Counted from the first letter of the stretch, positions 49,004 to 57,408 are shown. The stretch: 64,000 bases of DNA from Pseudoflavonifractor sp. MSJ-37 (GCF_018917965.1 NZ_JAHLPP010000001.1:744001-808000), one strand, 5' to 3'. Numbers and translations are program-made. The notes: generated from the letters alone by a model not told the origin.

Positions 49004-49948
49004 TCAGAGCCTCAACTGCCCGACAGCTTCTCGGAGCTGGGCGGCGGAGGCCTCCAGAGCGGCTCGCTCCTGAGGGGACAGGGGGACCTCCAGGACTGTC
49101 TCCACGCCAGCATGGCCTAAGATGACCGGAAGACTCAGGGCGAGCCCCTCCAGACCATACTCGCCCCGGAGGACCACTGAGACCGGCAGGACGGCCCGCT
49201 CATCCCGGACGATGCAGGCGGCGATCCGGCTCACCGCCATGGCGATGCCATAGTAGGTGGCGCCCTTCCGGGCGATGATCTCATAGGCACTGTTCCGGAC
49301 TTGCTCATAGAGGCCGTGGAGGGTCTGCCTTCGGCCATCCAGTCCACGGAGCGCGCAGAAATCGTCCAGACCCACCCCGGAGACGTTGGCTCCGCTCCAT
49401 ACGGCCAGTTCACTATCCCCATGTTCGCCGATGATGAAGGCGTGGACGTTTCGGCTGTCCACCTGGAGCCGCTGGCTCAGGAGCTGTTTCAGACGCCCGG
49501 TGTCCAGCACGGTGCCGGAGCCGATGACCCGCTCTGCCGGGAGGCCGGAAAGCTGCCAGGCGGCATAGGTCAGGATATCCACCGGATTGGAGACCACCAT
49601 CAGGATCCCGTCGAACCCATGATCCCGGAGTTTGGGCACGATGCCCCGGAGGATCTGGATATTCCGGCCGATCAGATCCAGACGGCTCTCTCCCGGGCGC
49701 TGTCCGGCTCCGGCGGTGAGGACGATCAGGGAACAGTTGGCGGTGTCTCTATAGTCTCCGGCATAGATATCCATCGGGGCGGCATAGGGCAGTCCGTGGC
49801 TCAGATCCATGGCCTCGCCCTCTGCCTTGGCACGGTCCACATCCAGCAGGACCAGCTCGGAGAAGAGCCCCTGCTGCATGAGGGCAAAAGCGATGGAAGC
49901 GCCTACGAAGCCGCAGCCGATGATGGCCGCTTTACGGGGATCCGGCAT
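49004..49948 (-). CDS. ldh: L-lactate dehydrogenase
   Basis: NAD-dependent dehydrogenase (314 aa) interconverting pyruvate and L-lactate. Rossmann start AAIIGCGFVGASIAFAL, active-site loop AGAGQRPGESRLDL with Q83 (lactate rather than malate specificity), NPVDILTY and catalytic His176 in IIGEHGDSE. I chose ATG 49948, with AAAAGGAG 10 bases before it; the ATG at 49972 has none. Some positions differ from common LDHs (VWSGANVSGV), so activity on another 2-oxoacid is possible. Confidence 0.9.
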   Translation of the reverse strand: MPDPRKAAIIGCGFVGASIAFALMQQGLFSELVLLDVDRAKAEGEAMDLSHGLPYAAPMDIYAGDYRDTANCSLIVLTAGAGQRPGESRLDLIGRNIQILRGIVPKLRDHGFDGILMVVSNPVDILTYAAWQLSGLPAERVIGSGTVLDTGRLKQLLSQRLQVDSRNVHAFIIGEHGDSELAVWSGANVSGVGLDDFCALRGLDGRRQTLHGLYEQVRNSAYEIIARKGATYYGIAMAVSRIAACIVRDERAVLPVSVVLRGEYGLEGLALSLPVILGHAGVETVLEVPLSPQERAALEASAAQLREAVGQLRL

Positions 49949-50035
49949 AGCTGCCACACTCCTTTTCGACATCAGGATAGAGACAGGATGCCCGGAGCGG
50001 GAGCGGATCAGTCGAGAGGGACTGCAAAAAGGAAC

Positions 50036-50115
50036 GAGCGGGACGAACTCAGATCATTTGGCCCGTTCCGCTCATTTTTCTTCTTTATATTACCACATTT
50101 TGGGCCAAAATTCAA
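50036..50115 (-). promoter_or_regulatory. ldh promoter with operator-like dyad and leader hairpin
   Basis: On the minus strand TTGAAT (50110-50115) and TAATAT (50087-50092), spacer 17. The spacer is filled by a perfect dyad ATTTTGG-G-CCAAAAT (50097-50111). In the leader a stem GAGCGG(a/g)ACG/CGTyCCGCTC (50036-50073) followed by TTCCTTTTT resembles an attenuator. Confidence 0.55.
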
Positions 50116-50165
50116 GACTTGTCCTTTGTTATGGGATGTTGTAAAAGAAAAGGGAGGTGATGACG

Positions 50166-51041
50166 ATGCAAACAGATATGACTGCGCTGGTAAGCTGTTT
50201 CGCCCGGTATTTCCATACCGCACACAGCGTTTGCCCCATCTATGCGGACCCTCTGGCGGAGAGGCTCCTGATGGAGGAGGAGCGCACACAGATCGGGAGC
50301 CATATGGCACAGGGGATCTCCTTTTTCGCGCCGGATTATCTGGGGGACGACCCGCTGAGATGGGTGGTGGACCACCGGATCGGACCAACGGTCCTGATCC
50401 GGTCGGCTTTTTTGGAGCGCCATCTCCAGCGGGAGCAGACCGCCGGTGCATGGCAATATCTGGTCTTGGCGGCCGGGTACGACGCTTCTGCCTATGGACG
50501 GGTCTCTTCCATGCAGACGTTCGAGCTGGACCGCCCTGAAATGCTCCGGGACAAGCGCCGACGGATAATGCGGGCCGGGATCGCGGCCGATCCCGTAGCC
50601 TATGTGGAGGCGGATCTGCTGGGGGAGTGGGCTGGACCCCTGCTGGCCGCTGGCTTCGATCGGACGGCCCGTACCGTGTGCAGTCTGCTGGGCTTCAGCT
50701 ATTATGTGAGCCGGGACCAGCTCCTGGGACTGTTCCGGAGGCTCTCCGATCTGCTCCTGGCGGGGAGCGTCGTCCTGCTGGATTGGCCCTGTGAGGAAGA
50801 GGGGGAGACGGAACGGCAGAACCGGACCTTGGCGGCCGGGGCTCAGGCGGGCATGAAGGACCGCTGGAGCTTGGAACAGCTCTCAGAGGCGGCGGAGGAC
50901 GCTGGCTTCTTCGTGGAGGAGACGCTGGACCATGAGGAGGCGGACCGGCAGTTCTGTTCCGCCCACAACGCCGCCGCAGGGCCGGAGGACCAGATCTATG
51001 CCTCGCTGGGGGTCTGCTATTCTCTCTTGAGAAAAATATAA
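50166..51041 (+). CDS. Class I SAM-dependent methyltransferase (leucine carboxyl methyltransferase-like)
   Basis: Methyltransferase of the PPM1/LCM (Omt/TcmP-like) family (291 aa). Features: early YFHTAHSVCPIYADPLAERLL, DHRIGPTVLIRSAFLE, SAM-binding YLVLAAGYDASAYG near residue 98, FELDRPEMLRDKRRR and a late ASLGVCYSLL. ATG 50166 follows GGGAGG at 8 bases. Such proteins methylate carboxyl or hydroxyl groups of small molecules; target unknown. It is divergent from ldh and transcribed alone. Confidence 0.82.
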   Translation: MQTDMTALVSCFARYFHTAHSVCPIYADPLAERLLMEEERTQIGSHMAQGISFFAPDYLGDDPLRWVVDHRIGPTVLIRSAFLERHLQREQTAGAWQYLVLAAGYDASAYGRVSSMQTFELDRPEMLRDKRRRIMRAGIAADPVAYVEADLLGEWAGPLLAAGFDRTARTVCSLLGFSYYVSRDQLLGLFRRLSDLLLAGSVVLLDWPCEEEGETERQNRTLAAGAQAGMKDRWSLEQLSEAAEDAGFFVEETLDHEEADRQFCSAHNAAAGPEDQIYASLGVCYSLLRKI

Positions 51042-51097
51042 AGTGATATAACTTTACAGAGAACAGGGGGCTAAGACGGCTCTGTCTCGATATCATT
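51042..51097. terminator. Weak bidirectional terminator between methyltransferase and antiporter genes
   Basis: AGTGATAT pairs with ATATCATT around an inner CAGAG/CTCTG stem, followed by TTAT. Only a modest structure between two convergent genes. Confidence 0.35.
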
Positions 51098-52690
51098 TTA
51101 TCCGTTCGTGAGCACCAATATGTCCCCCGCTTGGAGGCGCAGGTCGCCGGTGGGGATGAGGGCATCCTCGCCCCGCTGGATCAGCACCACCAGAGACCCC
51201 TCCCAGTCGATCTCTGCGATCGTCTGTCCAGCCCAGTCGTGGCTGGGGCCGACGGTCACCTCGGAGAGGGAGAGCGGCACGGTGTCCTGATAGGCGATCG
51301 CGCTGAGGACCAGTATGTCTCCGGGCTGGAGGACGGTATCGCCCCGGGGGAGGACCCGCTGGCCGGAGCGGAGGACCATGGCGGCCCGGCTATCTGGAGG
51401 GAGAGGAGCATCCCGGAGCGGGATGCCCCTCCAGGGATGGTCCTGACCGATCCGGAGCTGGATGAACTGGATCGGCGTATCATCGCTGTAATCGCTGAAG
51501 GTCTTGAGCACGTCGCCCTGATCGTCGATCATATCCAGCTTTTGGGCACACCAGGGGAGCAGAGTGCCCTGGAGCCCGATGGACAGGAGGACCACGCAGA
51601 AGGCGATATGGAACAGGTCGTTTTGGAACACGGCGGGATCGATCACAGCCATGATGGCGAACACGATGGAGGTGGCGCCCCGGAGCCCGGACCAGGACAC
51701 CAGCAGACGCTGGCGCAGAGGCGCCCGGAAGGGCCTGAGGATCAGCCAGACCGCGATCGGGCGGGCCACCAGTGTCAGGAAAGCTGTCACCGCCAGTGCG
51801 GTGGGGAGGACGGACGGCAGACGGGAGGGCGAGGAGAGCAAGCCAAGCAGGAAAAAGAGCGCGATCTGCATCAAGCTGGTGAGGCCGTCCATGAAGTGGA
51901 CCAGTTCCTTTTTGCCTGCCCGCTTTTCTCCACCCAGCACGATCCCCACCAGATAGGCGCTCAGATAGCCGTTGCCGCCGATGATGCTGGGAAGGGCATA
52001 GGAGAGGAGCGCGATCGCGATCATCAGGAGGGGACCATAGTTGGAGTCTCCCGCCGGGAGCCGCCGGAGGGCCAGAACGGATAGAGCGGCCAGTGCCGCA
52101 CCGCAGAGCAGACCAAAGAGGAGCTGTCCCAGTACCACCCGGATGACCATGCCGCCGGTGACGCCGCCGGCCATGACGCTCAGGAACAGATAGGTCAAGG
52201 TATAGGCGAAGGGGTCGTTGCTCCCGCTCTCCAGCTCCAGCATGGAGGAAGTGTGGAAGCGCAGGCTCAGCCGCTTGGAGCGGAGGATCGAAAACACCGA
52301 GGCGGCATCCGTCGAGCTGAGGATCGAACCCAGCAGGAAGCTCTCCGCCAGAGGGAACCGGAGGACCAGATGACAAAAGGCGCCAGTGAGCCCCGCTGTC
52401 AGGAGCACGCCTGCGGAGGACAGCAGGAGGGAAGGCGCCGCGACCCGGCGGGCGGCCCTCCAATTGGTACCGAAGCCGCCGTAGAAGATGATGGCTAGGA
52501 GGGCGGCGGTGCTGATCTGTTCGGCGAAGCCATAGTCGTCGAAGGGGATCTTGAGGAGCCCGTCCGAGCCAAACAGCATGCCCAGGCCGAGAAAGGCCAG
52601 GAGGACAGGGATCCCAACATGGGAGGAAAGCTTGCTGAGCAGGACGCTCAACAGGAGTACGACAGCGATGAGCAGGAGGAGAAGATCCAA
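51098..52690 (-). CDS. K+/H+ antiporter of the CPA1 family with TrkA_C domains
   Basis: Cation/proton antiporter (530 aa) like NhaP2/CvrA. Twelve or so helices with SSTDAASVFSIL and LELESGSNDPFAYTLTYLF (ion-binding aspartates), WSGLRGATSIVFAIMAV; then two C-terminal TrkA_C-type regulatory domains (GDTVLQPGDILVLSA and GDLRLQAGDILVLTN). I chose TTG 52690, 8 bases after AAAGGA, since ATG 52699 touches the site. It expels K+ or Na+ in exchange for protons. Confidence 0.9.
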   Translation of the reverse strand: MDLLLLLIAVVLLLSVLLSKLSSHVGIPVLLAFLGLGMLFGSDGLLKIPFDDYGFAEQISTAALLAIIFYGGFGTNWRAARRVAAPSLLLSSAGVLLTAGLTGAFCHLVLRFPLAESFLLGSILSSTDAASVFSILRSKRLSLRFHTSSMLELESGSNDPFAYTLTYLFLSVMAGGVTGGMVIRVVLGQLLFGLLCGAALAALSVLALRRLPAGDSNYGPLLMIAIALLSYALPSIIGGNGYLSAYLVGIVLGGEKRAGKKELVHFMDGLTSLMQIALFFLLGLLSSPSRLPSVLPTALAVTAFLTLVARPIAVWLILRPFRAPLRQRLLVSWSGLRGATSIVFAIMAVIDPAVFQNDLFHIAFCVVLLSIGLQGTLLPWCAQKLDMIDDQGDVLKTFSDYSDDTPIQFIQLRIGQDHPWRGIPLRDAPLPPDSRAAMVLRSGQRVLPRGDTVLQPGDILVLSAIAYQDTVPLSLSEVTVGPSHDWAGQTIAEIDWEGSLVVLIQRGEDALIPTGDLRLQAGDILVLTNG

Positions 52691-52819
52691 GGGGCACATC
52701 CTTTCTGGAACACGGGGAGGATACCATATCCATAAGAAGTATGGCGGGTCGGATATAGGATATCATACCATACGATCATGGGAGGCGGCAAGCGGTCCGA
52801 CTGACTTTGAAAAAACAGC

Positions 52820-52847
52820 TTGACATATCTGAATATCAGAATATAAT
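52820..52847 (+). promoter_or_regulatory. Promoter and operator of the ArsR redox operon
   Basis: Perfect TTGACA and TATAAT with a 16-base spacer, in which lies the dyad CTGA-ATA-TCAG (52829-52839), a fitting site for the ArsR-family repressor encoded next. Confidence 0.75.
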
Positions 52848-52879
52848 GATATTAGGAAATACGAATGGAGGAGAGAGCC

Positions 52880-53182
52880 ATGGAGGGATGTCCCTTCGAG
52901 AAACGTGCTTCGCTCCTGAAGGCGCTGGCGCATCCGCTCCGTCTGCGGCTGGTCCGGGGGCTGCTGCGCTGCGGATGCCGGAATGTGGGATGTATGGTGG
53001 AGCAGACGGGCCAGTCCCAGTCCTGCATCTCCCAGCATCTGGCCAAGCTGAAGGCGGCCGGGATCGTCCGGGCGGTGCGGAACGGGAACGAGATCTACTA
53101 TGAGGTGTCCGATCCCAGAGCGGCGGCCGTGGTGGCGGCTCTGCTGGACGACTGCAAGGAGGATTATCACATTGCCCTATGA
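52880..53182 (+). CDS. ArsR-family repressor with cysteine cluster
   Basis: Winged-helix repressor (100 aa): KRASLLKALAHPLRLRLVRGLL, then CGCRNVGCMVEQTGQSQSCISQHLAKLKAAGIVRAVRNGNEIYYEV. Five cysteines (about residues 5, 37, 39, 44 and 56) lie at the start and around the recognition helix, suggesting metal or thiol/sulfide sensing. ATG 52880 has GGAGGAG at 6 bases. The flavoprotein gene overlaps its 3' end, and thioredoxin follows, so a redox signal is likely. Confidence 0.9.
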   Translation: MEGCPFEKRASLLKALAHPLRLRLVRGLLRCGCRNVGCMVEQTGQSQSCISQHLAKLKAAGIVRAVRNGNEIYYEVSDPRAAAVVAALLDDCKEDYHIAL

Positions 53183-54044
53183 TATCATCGTCATCGGCGG
53201 AGGACCGGCGGGCCTCTCCGCCGCAGTCCAGGCCCGGGCCCGGGCCCGGTCGGTCCTGGTGGTCGGCGCCCGGCCGGAGGACATCCCGCTCTGGAAGGCC
53301 GAGCGGGTGGAGAACTATCTGGGCCTGCCGGGGCTCTCCGGGCGGGAACTGCTGGAGCGTTTCGACGCCCATGCCGCTGCTATGGGCATCGAACGAAAGT
53401 ACGGCCGTGCTCTCAACGTCATGCCGGACGGAGACGGCTTCTTCGTGGGCGTGGAGAGCGAGGTAGAGACGGCCAGTGCGGTCGTCCTGGCCACCGGCAT
53501 CGCTCACGGGGGCAAATATCCAGGCGAGGCCGAGCATCTGGGGCGGGGCGTGAGCTACTGCGCCACCTGCGATGGAGGACTCTACCGGGGCCGCCCGGTG
53601 GCGGTGGTTGGCCAGTCTGCCGATGCGCCCGCCGAGGCGGTCTATCTCCGAAATCTGGGGTGTCGACCCACCTATGTGGCCCGGGAACGTCCGGCGGATC
53701 TGCCGGCAGACATCCCCTTCGTCCAGGGGACTCGGTTGGAGATCCTGGGGGACGGTCCGGTCTCCGCCCTGAATGTGGATGGGACGGATATCCCCTGTAC
53801 CTGCGTGTTCCTCCTGCGGCCCTCCATGGCTCCGGCGGAGTTGGTGTATGGCCTGGAGCTGGACGGCCCACACATCGTCGTGGACCGGGATATGGCGGCC
53901 AGCATCCCCGGAGTGTTCGCGGCGGGAGACTGTACCGGCGGGCCCTATCAGGTGTCCAAGGCAGTGGGAGAGGGCCTCATCGCGGGCCACCGGGCGGCGG
54001 CATATGTGGACCGGCTCCGCAAAGCGGTGCCGCGGGATGGATGA
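53172..54044 (+). CDS. Thioredoxin reductase-like FAD oxidoreductase
   Basis: Flavoprotein (290 aa). FAD motif DIIVIGGGPAGLSAAVQA (residues 4-21), redox centre C130-AT-C133 in SYCATCDGG and a C-terminal FAD motif GVFAAGDCTGGPYQVSKAVGEG match thioredoxin reductases. The second dinucleotide domain is atypical: VAVVGQSADAPAEAVYL in place of GGGDSAxEEA and ARERPAD in place of HRRxxxR, so NADPH may not be the donor. TTG 53172 follows AAGGAGG at 9 bases and overlaps arsR by 11 bases. It probably reduces the thioredoxin encoded next. Confidence 0.85.
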   Translation: MPYDIIVIGGGPAGLSAAVQARARARSVLVVGARPEDIPLWKAERVENYLGLPGLSGRELLERFDAHAAAMGIERKYGRALNVMPDGDGFFVGVESEVETASAVVLATGIAHGGKYPGEAEHLGRGVSYCATCDGGLYRGRPVAVVGQSADAPAEAVYLRNLGCRPTYVARERPADLPADIPFVQGTRLEILGDGPVSALNVDGTDIPCTCVFLLRPSMAPAELVYGLELDGPHIVVDRDMAASIPGVFAAGDCTGGPYQVSKAVGEGLIAGHRAAAYVDRLRKAVPRDG

Positions 54045-54104
54045 AGATCTCGCTGGCGTTCCAACGAAACGATCCGACGTATGACAGAAAGGAAGTAAAA
54101 CGAT

Positions 54105-54422
54105 ATGGCACTGTATCATTTCAACGCGGAAGGTCTGGAGAAAGCGGTCAGCAGCGGCGATCTGGTCATGGTGGACCTGTGGGCGCCCTGGTGCGGCCCC
54201 TGCCGGATGCTGGGGCCCACCATCGAGAAGCTGGCGGACCAGTACGAGGGCAAGGCGGTCATAGGCAAGCTGAACACCGATGACGAACAGGAGCTGGCCA
54301 TGAAGCTGGGCGTCATGAGCATCCCCTGCGTCATTTTCTTCAAGGACGGCAAGGAGATCGACCGGAAGGTGGGCCTCATGCCTGCCCAAGCCTATACGGA
54401 CGTCCTGGACGCGAACCTGTAA
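54105..54422 (+). CDS. trxA: Thioredoxin
   Basis: Thioredoxin (105 aa) with active site WAPWCGPCRM (C30, C33), the VIGKLNTDDEQELAMKLGV helix region and the cis-proline loop MSIPCVIFFKDGKEIDRKVG. The extra cysteine before IFF (IPCVIF) is at the position next to the cis-proline. It is the third gene of the ArsR operon, 60 bases after the flavoprotein. Confidence 0.95.
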   Translation: MALYHFNAEGLEKAVSSGDLVMVDLWAPWCGPCRMLGPTIEKLADQYEGKAVIGKLNTDDEQELAMKLGVMSIPCVIFFKDGKEIDRKVGLMPAQAYTDVLDANL

Positions 54423-54433
54423 GCGCAGATATG

Positions 54434-54478
54434 ATCCCTCTCCCCGGTCTTGCACCGATACGAGCCGGGGAGAGGGAT
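54434..54478 (+). terminator. Hairpin after the thioredoxin gene
   Basis: Stem ATCCCTCTCCCCGG / CCGGGGAGAGGGAT with a 17-base loop; AT-rich but without a T tract, so terminator strength is uncertain. Confidence 0.5.
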
Positions 54479-54510
54479 GAAAAATATTCCCAGAAATTTT
54501 TGAAATGCGG

Positions 54511-54539
54511 TTGACAAACAGAGGACGGCATTATATAAT
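54511..54539 (+). promoter_or_regulatory. Promoter of tRNA-Leu(GAG)
   Basis: Perfect TTGACA and TATAAT, spacer 17, 28 bases before the tRNA. Confidence 0.9.
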
Positions 54540-54567
54540 AAATAAGCGTTCTGAGCCAGCAAGATAT

Positions 54568-54651
54568 GCGGATGTGCTGGAACTGGTAGACAGGCACGTT
54601 TGAGGTGCGTGTGTCCATGACGTACGGGTTCAAGTCCCGTCATCCGCACCA
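54568..54651 (+). tRNA. tRNA-Leu (anticodon GAG)
   Basis: Class II tRNA: acceptor GCGGATG/CATCCGC, anticodon stem CACGT/GCGTG (one U-G pair) around TTGAGGT giving GAG, variable arm, T-arm ACGGG-TTCAAGT-CCCGT and encoded CCA. Confidence 0.93.
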
Positions 54652-54656
54652 GAACG

Positions 54657-54693
54657 AAAGCCCCGGAGTTGTGTGAGACGACTTCGGGGCTTT
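54657..54693 (+). terminator. Terminator after tRNA-Leu(GAG)
   Basis: Stem AAAGCCCCGGAGT / ACTTCGGGGCTTT (one mismatch) with CTTTACT behind. Confidence 0.7.
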
Positions 54694-54746
54694 ACTCATA
54701 CCATCATCGATCAGATCGATCCGTCAAACGAAGAGGGGGGAGCCCT

Positions 54747-55223
54747 ATGTTTTCGCTGGAACGCATCGAGAGCTATCGGGAGAACGACCGGCTGGAGGCC
54801 AAGCTGGCTACCGGAGGTCTGCCGGAGAGCCTGTGGGAGAGTTATTCCGCCTTCGCGAACACTTACGGCGGCATCATCCTGCTGGGGGTAGAGGAGCTGC
54901 CCGACCATACGCTCCGGATCCAGGGGCTCCTGGATGCCCAGGAGATGCTGGAGGAATTCCTGTCCATGGTCCAGGACCCGGCTGTGGTCAGCGTGGACCT
55001 GATGTCCGAAGGGAGGGCGGCCATCGAGCCCACCCCGGATGGAGACATCATCGTGATCCAGGTCCCTTGGGCGGAGGCCGCCGTCCGCCCGGTGTACATC
55101 GGAAAGGACCCGTACCGGGGCACCTATCGGAGGAAGGGAGACGGAGATATCCGCTGTCGTCCGGATGAGGTGGACGCCATGCTGGAGGCGGCCCGGGAGG
55201 CCGGGGGCGCGGCGGACCTGTGA
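54747..55223 (+). CDS. AlbA_2/Schlafen-like domain protein
   Basis: Small protein (158 aa) with an AlbA_2 nucleic-acid-binding-like domain: YRENDRLEAKLATGGLPESLWESYSAFANTYGGIILLGVEE, followed by VYIGKDPYRGTYRRKGDGDIRCRPDEV. The domain is usually the N-terminal part of larger ATP-binding regulators; here it stands alone. ATG 54747 follows GGGGGGAG. The role is unknown, possibly transcriptional or RNA-related. It has its own terminator. Confidence 0.8.
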   Translation: MFSLERIESYRENDRLEAKLATGGLPESLWESYSAFANTYGGIILLGVEELPDHTLRIQGLLDAQEMLEEFLSMVQDPAVVSVDLMSEGRAAIEPTPDGDIIVIQVPWAEAAVRPVYIGKDPYRGTYRRKGDGDIRCRPDEVDAMLEAAREAGGAADL

Positions 55224-55242
55224 CCGCTGACTGTATGAAGCA

Positions 55243-55290
55243 AGGAACGTCCCTGTACCGCATCTGTGGGTACAGGGACGTTCCTGTTTT
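55243..55290 (+). terminator. Terminator after the AlbA_2 gene
   Basis: Stem AGGAACGTCCCTGTAC / GTACAGGGACGTTCCT, then GTTTT. Confidence 0.8.
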
Positions 55291-55309
55291 CTGAGACGAT
55301 GCTCCAACG

Positions 55310-56686
55310 TCAGCCTTCGACCAGAGGCTCCTCCAGCCGGCGGATGGCCCGGCGGAATTGGATGGAGAAGAGGACCGCCGTGATCGTCACCGCCAGCACG
55401 TCGGCGATGGGCTCTGCCAGATAGACGCCGGTCGTGGGGTCAGAGACCAGGTGGGGGACCAGGAAGATCAGGGGCAGGAGCAGGACGAACTTCCGGATGA
55501 CAGCCACGATGATGGAGCAGACGGCATTGCCAGTGGACACGAAGGTCATCTGGCAGGCGATCTGGATCCCGAAGAGGCACATCCCGCCATAGTAGATCCG
55601 CAGAGCGGAGGCGGTGAACCGGATCAGTGCCGCGTCCGAGGTGAACATGGCGGCAAAGAGCTGGGGGAAGAGCATAACTGCCGCCCAGAAGGTGACGGAG
55701 TATATCATACAGGACGTGAGCAGAAGGCGGAAGGTCTTTTTGACCCGGTCCGGCTTCCGGGCGCCAAAGTTGTAGCTGCTGATGGGCTGAGCGCCCTGGG
55801 CGATGCCCTGCATGGGGAGCATGGCGAACTGGGTCACGCTGGTGAGGATCGTCATAGCGCCCACAGCCATATCTCCGCCGTATTTCAGCAGAGAGGAATT
55901 GAAGGCGACGGAGATCACGCTCTCGCTGGCCTGCATGATGAAGGTAGAAGCGCCCAGTGCCAGACAGGGGAGGAGGATCTGAGGATCCAGACCGAGGTTT
56001 TCCCGCTTGAGCTTCAGCGTGGTCCGCCTGCCCCGTAGGAAGGCGAGGACCCAAATACAGGAGACGGCCTGAGAGATGACGGTGGCGGTGGCCGCACCGC
56101 GGACGCCCATGTTCAGGCCAAAGATGAGGATCGGATCCAGCACGATGTTGCAGGCCGCGCCGATCAGCACGGTGAGCATACTGGTGTTCGCATAGCCCTG
56201 GGCAGTGATGAAAGTGTTCATGCCTAGGGTGAGCTGGACGAACAGGGTGCCGACGGCGTAGATGTCCATGTAGGCGGTGGCATATCCGATCGTGTTCTCG
56301 CTGGCACCGAAGGCCAGCAGGATGTCCCGGTCCCAGATGAGGAGGACCGCGGTGAGGACCAGTGACACCAGTACTTGGAGGGAGAAGCACCCGCCCAGGA
56401 TCCGCTCCGCCGTCTCATCATCGCCCTTGCCCATGAAGATCGACGCCCGGGGCGAGCCGCCGGAGCTGACCAGAGCGGCGAAGGCAGATATCACCATGAT
56501 GATCGGCATACAGACGCCTACGCCGGTGAGGGCCAGACTACCATCCTCAGGCATATGGCCGATATAGATCCGGTCCACGATGTTGTAGAGCATGTTCACG
56601 AGCTGAGCTGTGACGGTCGGGACGGCCAGTTTGAAGAGCAGACCGCCGATGGGGGCAGTCCCTAAGAATTCCTTGCTTCGGTCCAT
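55310..56686 (-). CDS. MATE-family efflux transporter
   Basis: Multidrug and toxin extrusion protein (458 aa, 12 helices) with two MatE repeats: PIGGLLFKLAVPTVTAQLVNMLYNIVDRIYIGH at the start and MQGIAQGAQPISSYNFGARKPDRVKK in the second half. ATG 56686 follows AGGAGG at 6 bases. It lies 10 bases after the MarR gene and is probably under its control. DinF/MepA-like clostridial proteins expel cationic drugs by Na+ or H+ exchange. Confidence 0.92.
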   Translation of the reverse strand: MDRSKEFLGTAPIGGLLFKLAVPTVTAQLVNMLYNIVDRIYIGHMPEDGSLALTGVGVCMPIIMVISAFAALVSSGGSPRASIFMGKGDDETAERILGGCFSLQVLVSLVLTAVLLIWDRDILLAFGASENTIGYATAYMDIYAVGTLFVQLTLGMNTFITAQGYANTSMLTVLIGAACNIVLDPILIFGLNMGVRGAATATVISQAVSCIWVLAFLRGRRTTLKLKRENLGLDPQILLPCLALGASTFIMQASESVISVAFNSSLLKYGGDMAVGAMTILTSVTQFAMLPMQGIAQGAQPISSYNFGARKPDRVKKTFRLLLTSCMIYSVTFWAAVMLFPQLFAAMFTSDAALIRFTASALRIYYGGMCLFGIQIACQMTFVSTGNAVCSIIVAVIRKFVLLLPLIFLVPHLVSDPTTGVYLAEPIADVLAVTITAVLFSIQFRRAIRRLEEPLVEG

Positions 56687-56696
56687 GTCGTTCCTC

Positions 56697-57137
56697 CTAT
56701 CCGATGTCTGGGTCCGGGGCCTGGTAGACCTCGATATTGTGTTCGACTTTCTCCAACAGGGACGAAACACAGTCCAACTCCTCCTGTGTGGCGCCATGCA
56801 GGAGGATGGAGAGGAACCGTTCCTGTGCCGCCCGGCCATCCGCTACGATCGGGGCGGCGGCATCCAGTAGGGAGAGATGGATCGTCCGCCGGTCATCCGG
56901 ACGCCTCTGTCCCCTCAGGAGGCCCCGCTCCTGGAGGGCGCGGACCGCCACAGAGACATAGGACTTGGCCAGATGCCGGACGGCCACGATCTGAGCGGCT
57001 GTGTCGAATCCCGGATTGTTGGCCAGGAACAGGATCACATGGACTTCGATCAGATTCAAGCTGTATTTTTCGCAGACGGATATAAGAAGGTCCTGATAGA
57101 GATCTTGGCTGGAGATCCAAAATTCTGGTCTCAGCAT
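56697..57137 (-). CDS. MarR-family repressor
   Basis: Winged-helix regulator (146 aa): NLIEVHVILFLANNPGFDTAAQIVAVRHLAKSYVSVAVRALQERGLLRGQRRPDDRRTIHLSL, including the D-D-R-R wing. First gene of the MarR-MATE operon. A perfect palindrome lies in its leader. ATG 57137 follows GAGGAG at 8 bases. Confidence 0.93.
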   Translation of the reverse strand: MLRPEFWISSQDLYQDLLISVCEKYSLNLIEVHVILFLANNPGFDTAAQIVAVRHLAKSYVSVAVRALQERGLLRGQRRPDDRRTIHLSLLDAAAPIVADGRAAQERFLSILLHGATQEELDCVSSLLEKVEHNIEVYQAPDPDIG

Positions 57138-57156
57138 AACGTCATCTCCTCATTAA

Positions 57157-57209
57157 ATCGTTCTAAAAAGAACGATATGGAGTATACACGGAATGGAGAC
57201 GGCTGTCAA
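57157..57209 (-). promoter_or_regulatory. MarR-MATE promoter and operator
   Basis: On the minus strand TTGACA (57204-57209) and TATACT (57181-57186), spacer 17. Just downstream of the -10 is the perfect palindrome ATCGTTCT-N4-AGAACGAT (57157-57176), placed to block transcription; likely the MarR operator. Confidence 0.8.
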
Positions 57210-57238
57210 TCGTCCTCGCTTTTTGTGGCCTGCCGCCC

Positions 57239-57267
57239 TTGTAGCAGGGGGGAGTTTGTGCTATGAT
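57239..57267 (+). promoter_or_regulatory. Promoter of alr
   Basis: TTGTAG and TATGAT, spacer 17. The leader to alr is about 135 bases and holds no recognised structure. Confidence 0.55.
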
Positions 57268-57408
57268 AAAGAAACTGCCGGGTGCGTGGATCGAAATACA
57301 TGACCTGTGCCTGGCATCGGTTCAGAGGAAAGCGCCGTGAGACGGACGCTTGTCATACTGCCGCGGAGGGAGCATCCCTGTCGGCTGGCAGAGAAGGAGG
57401 ACGCGGAG

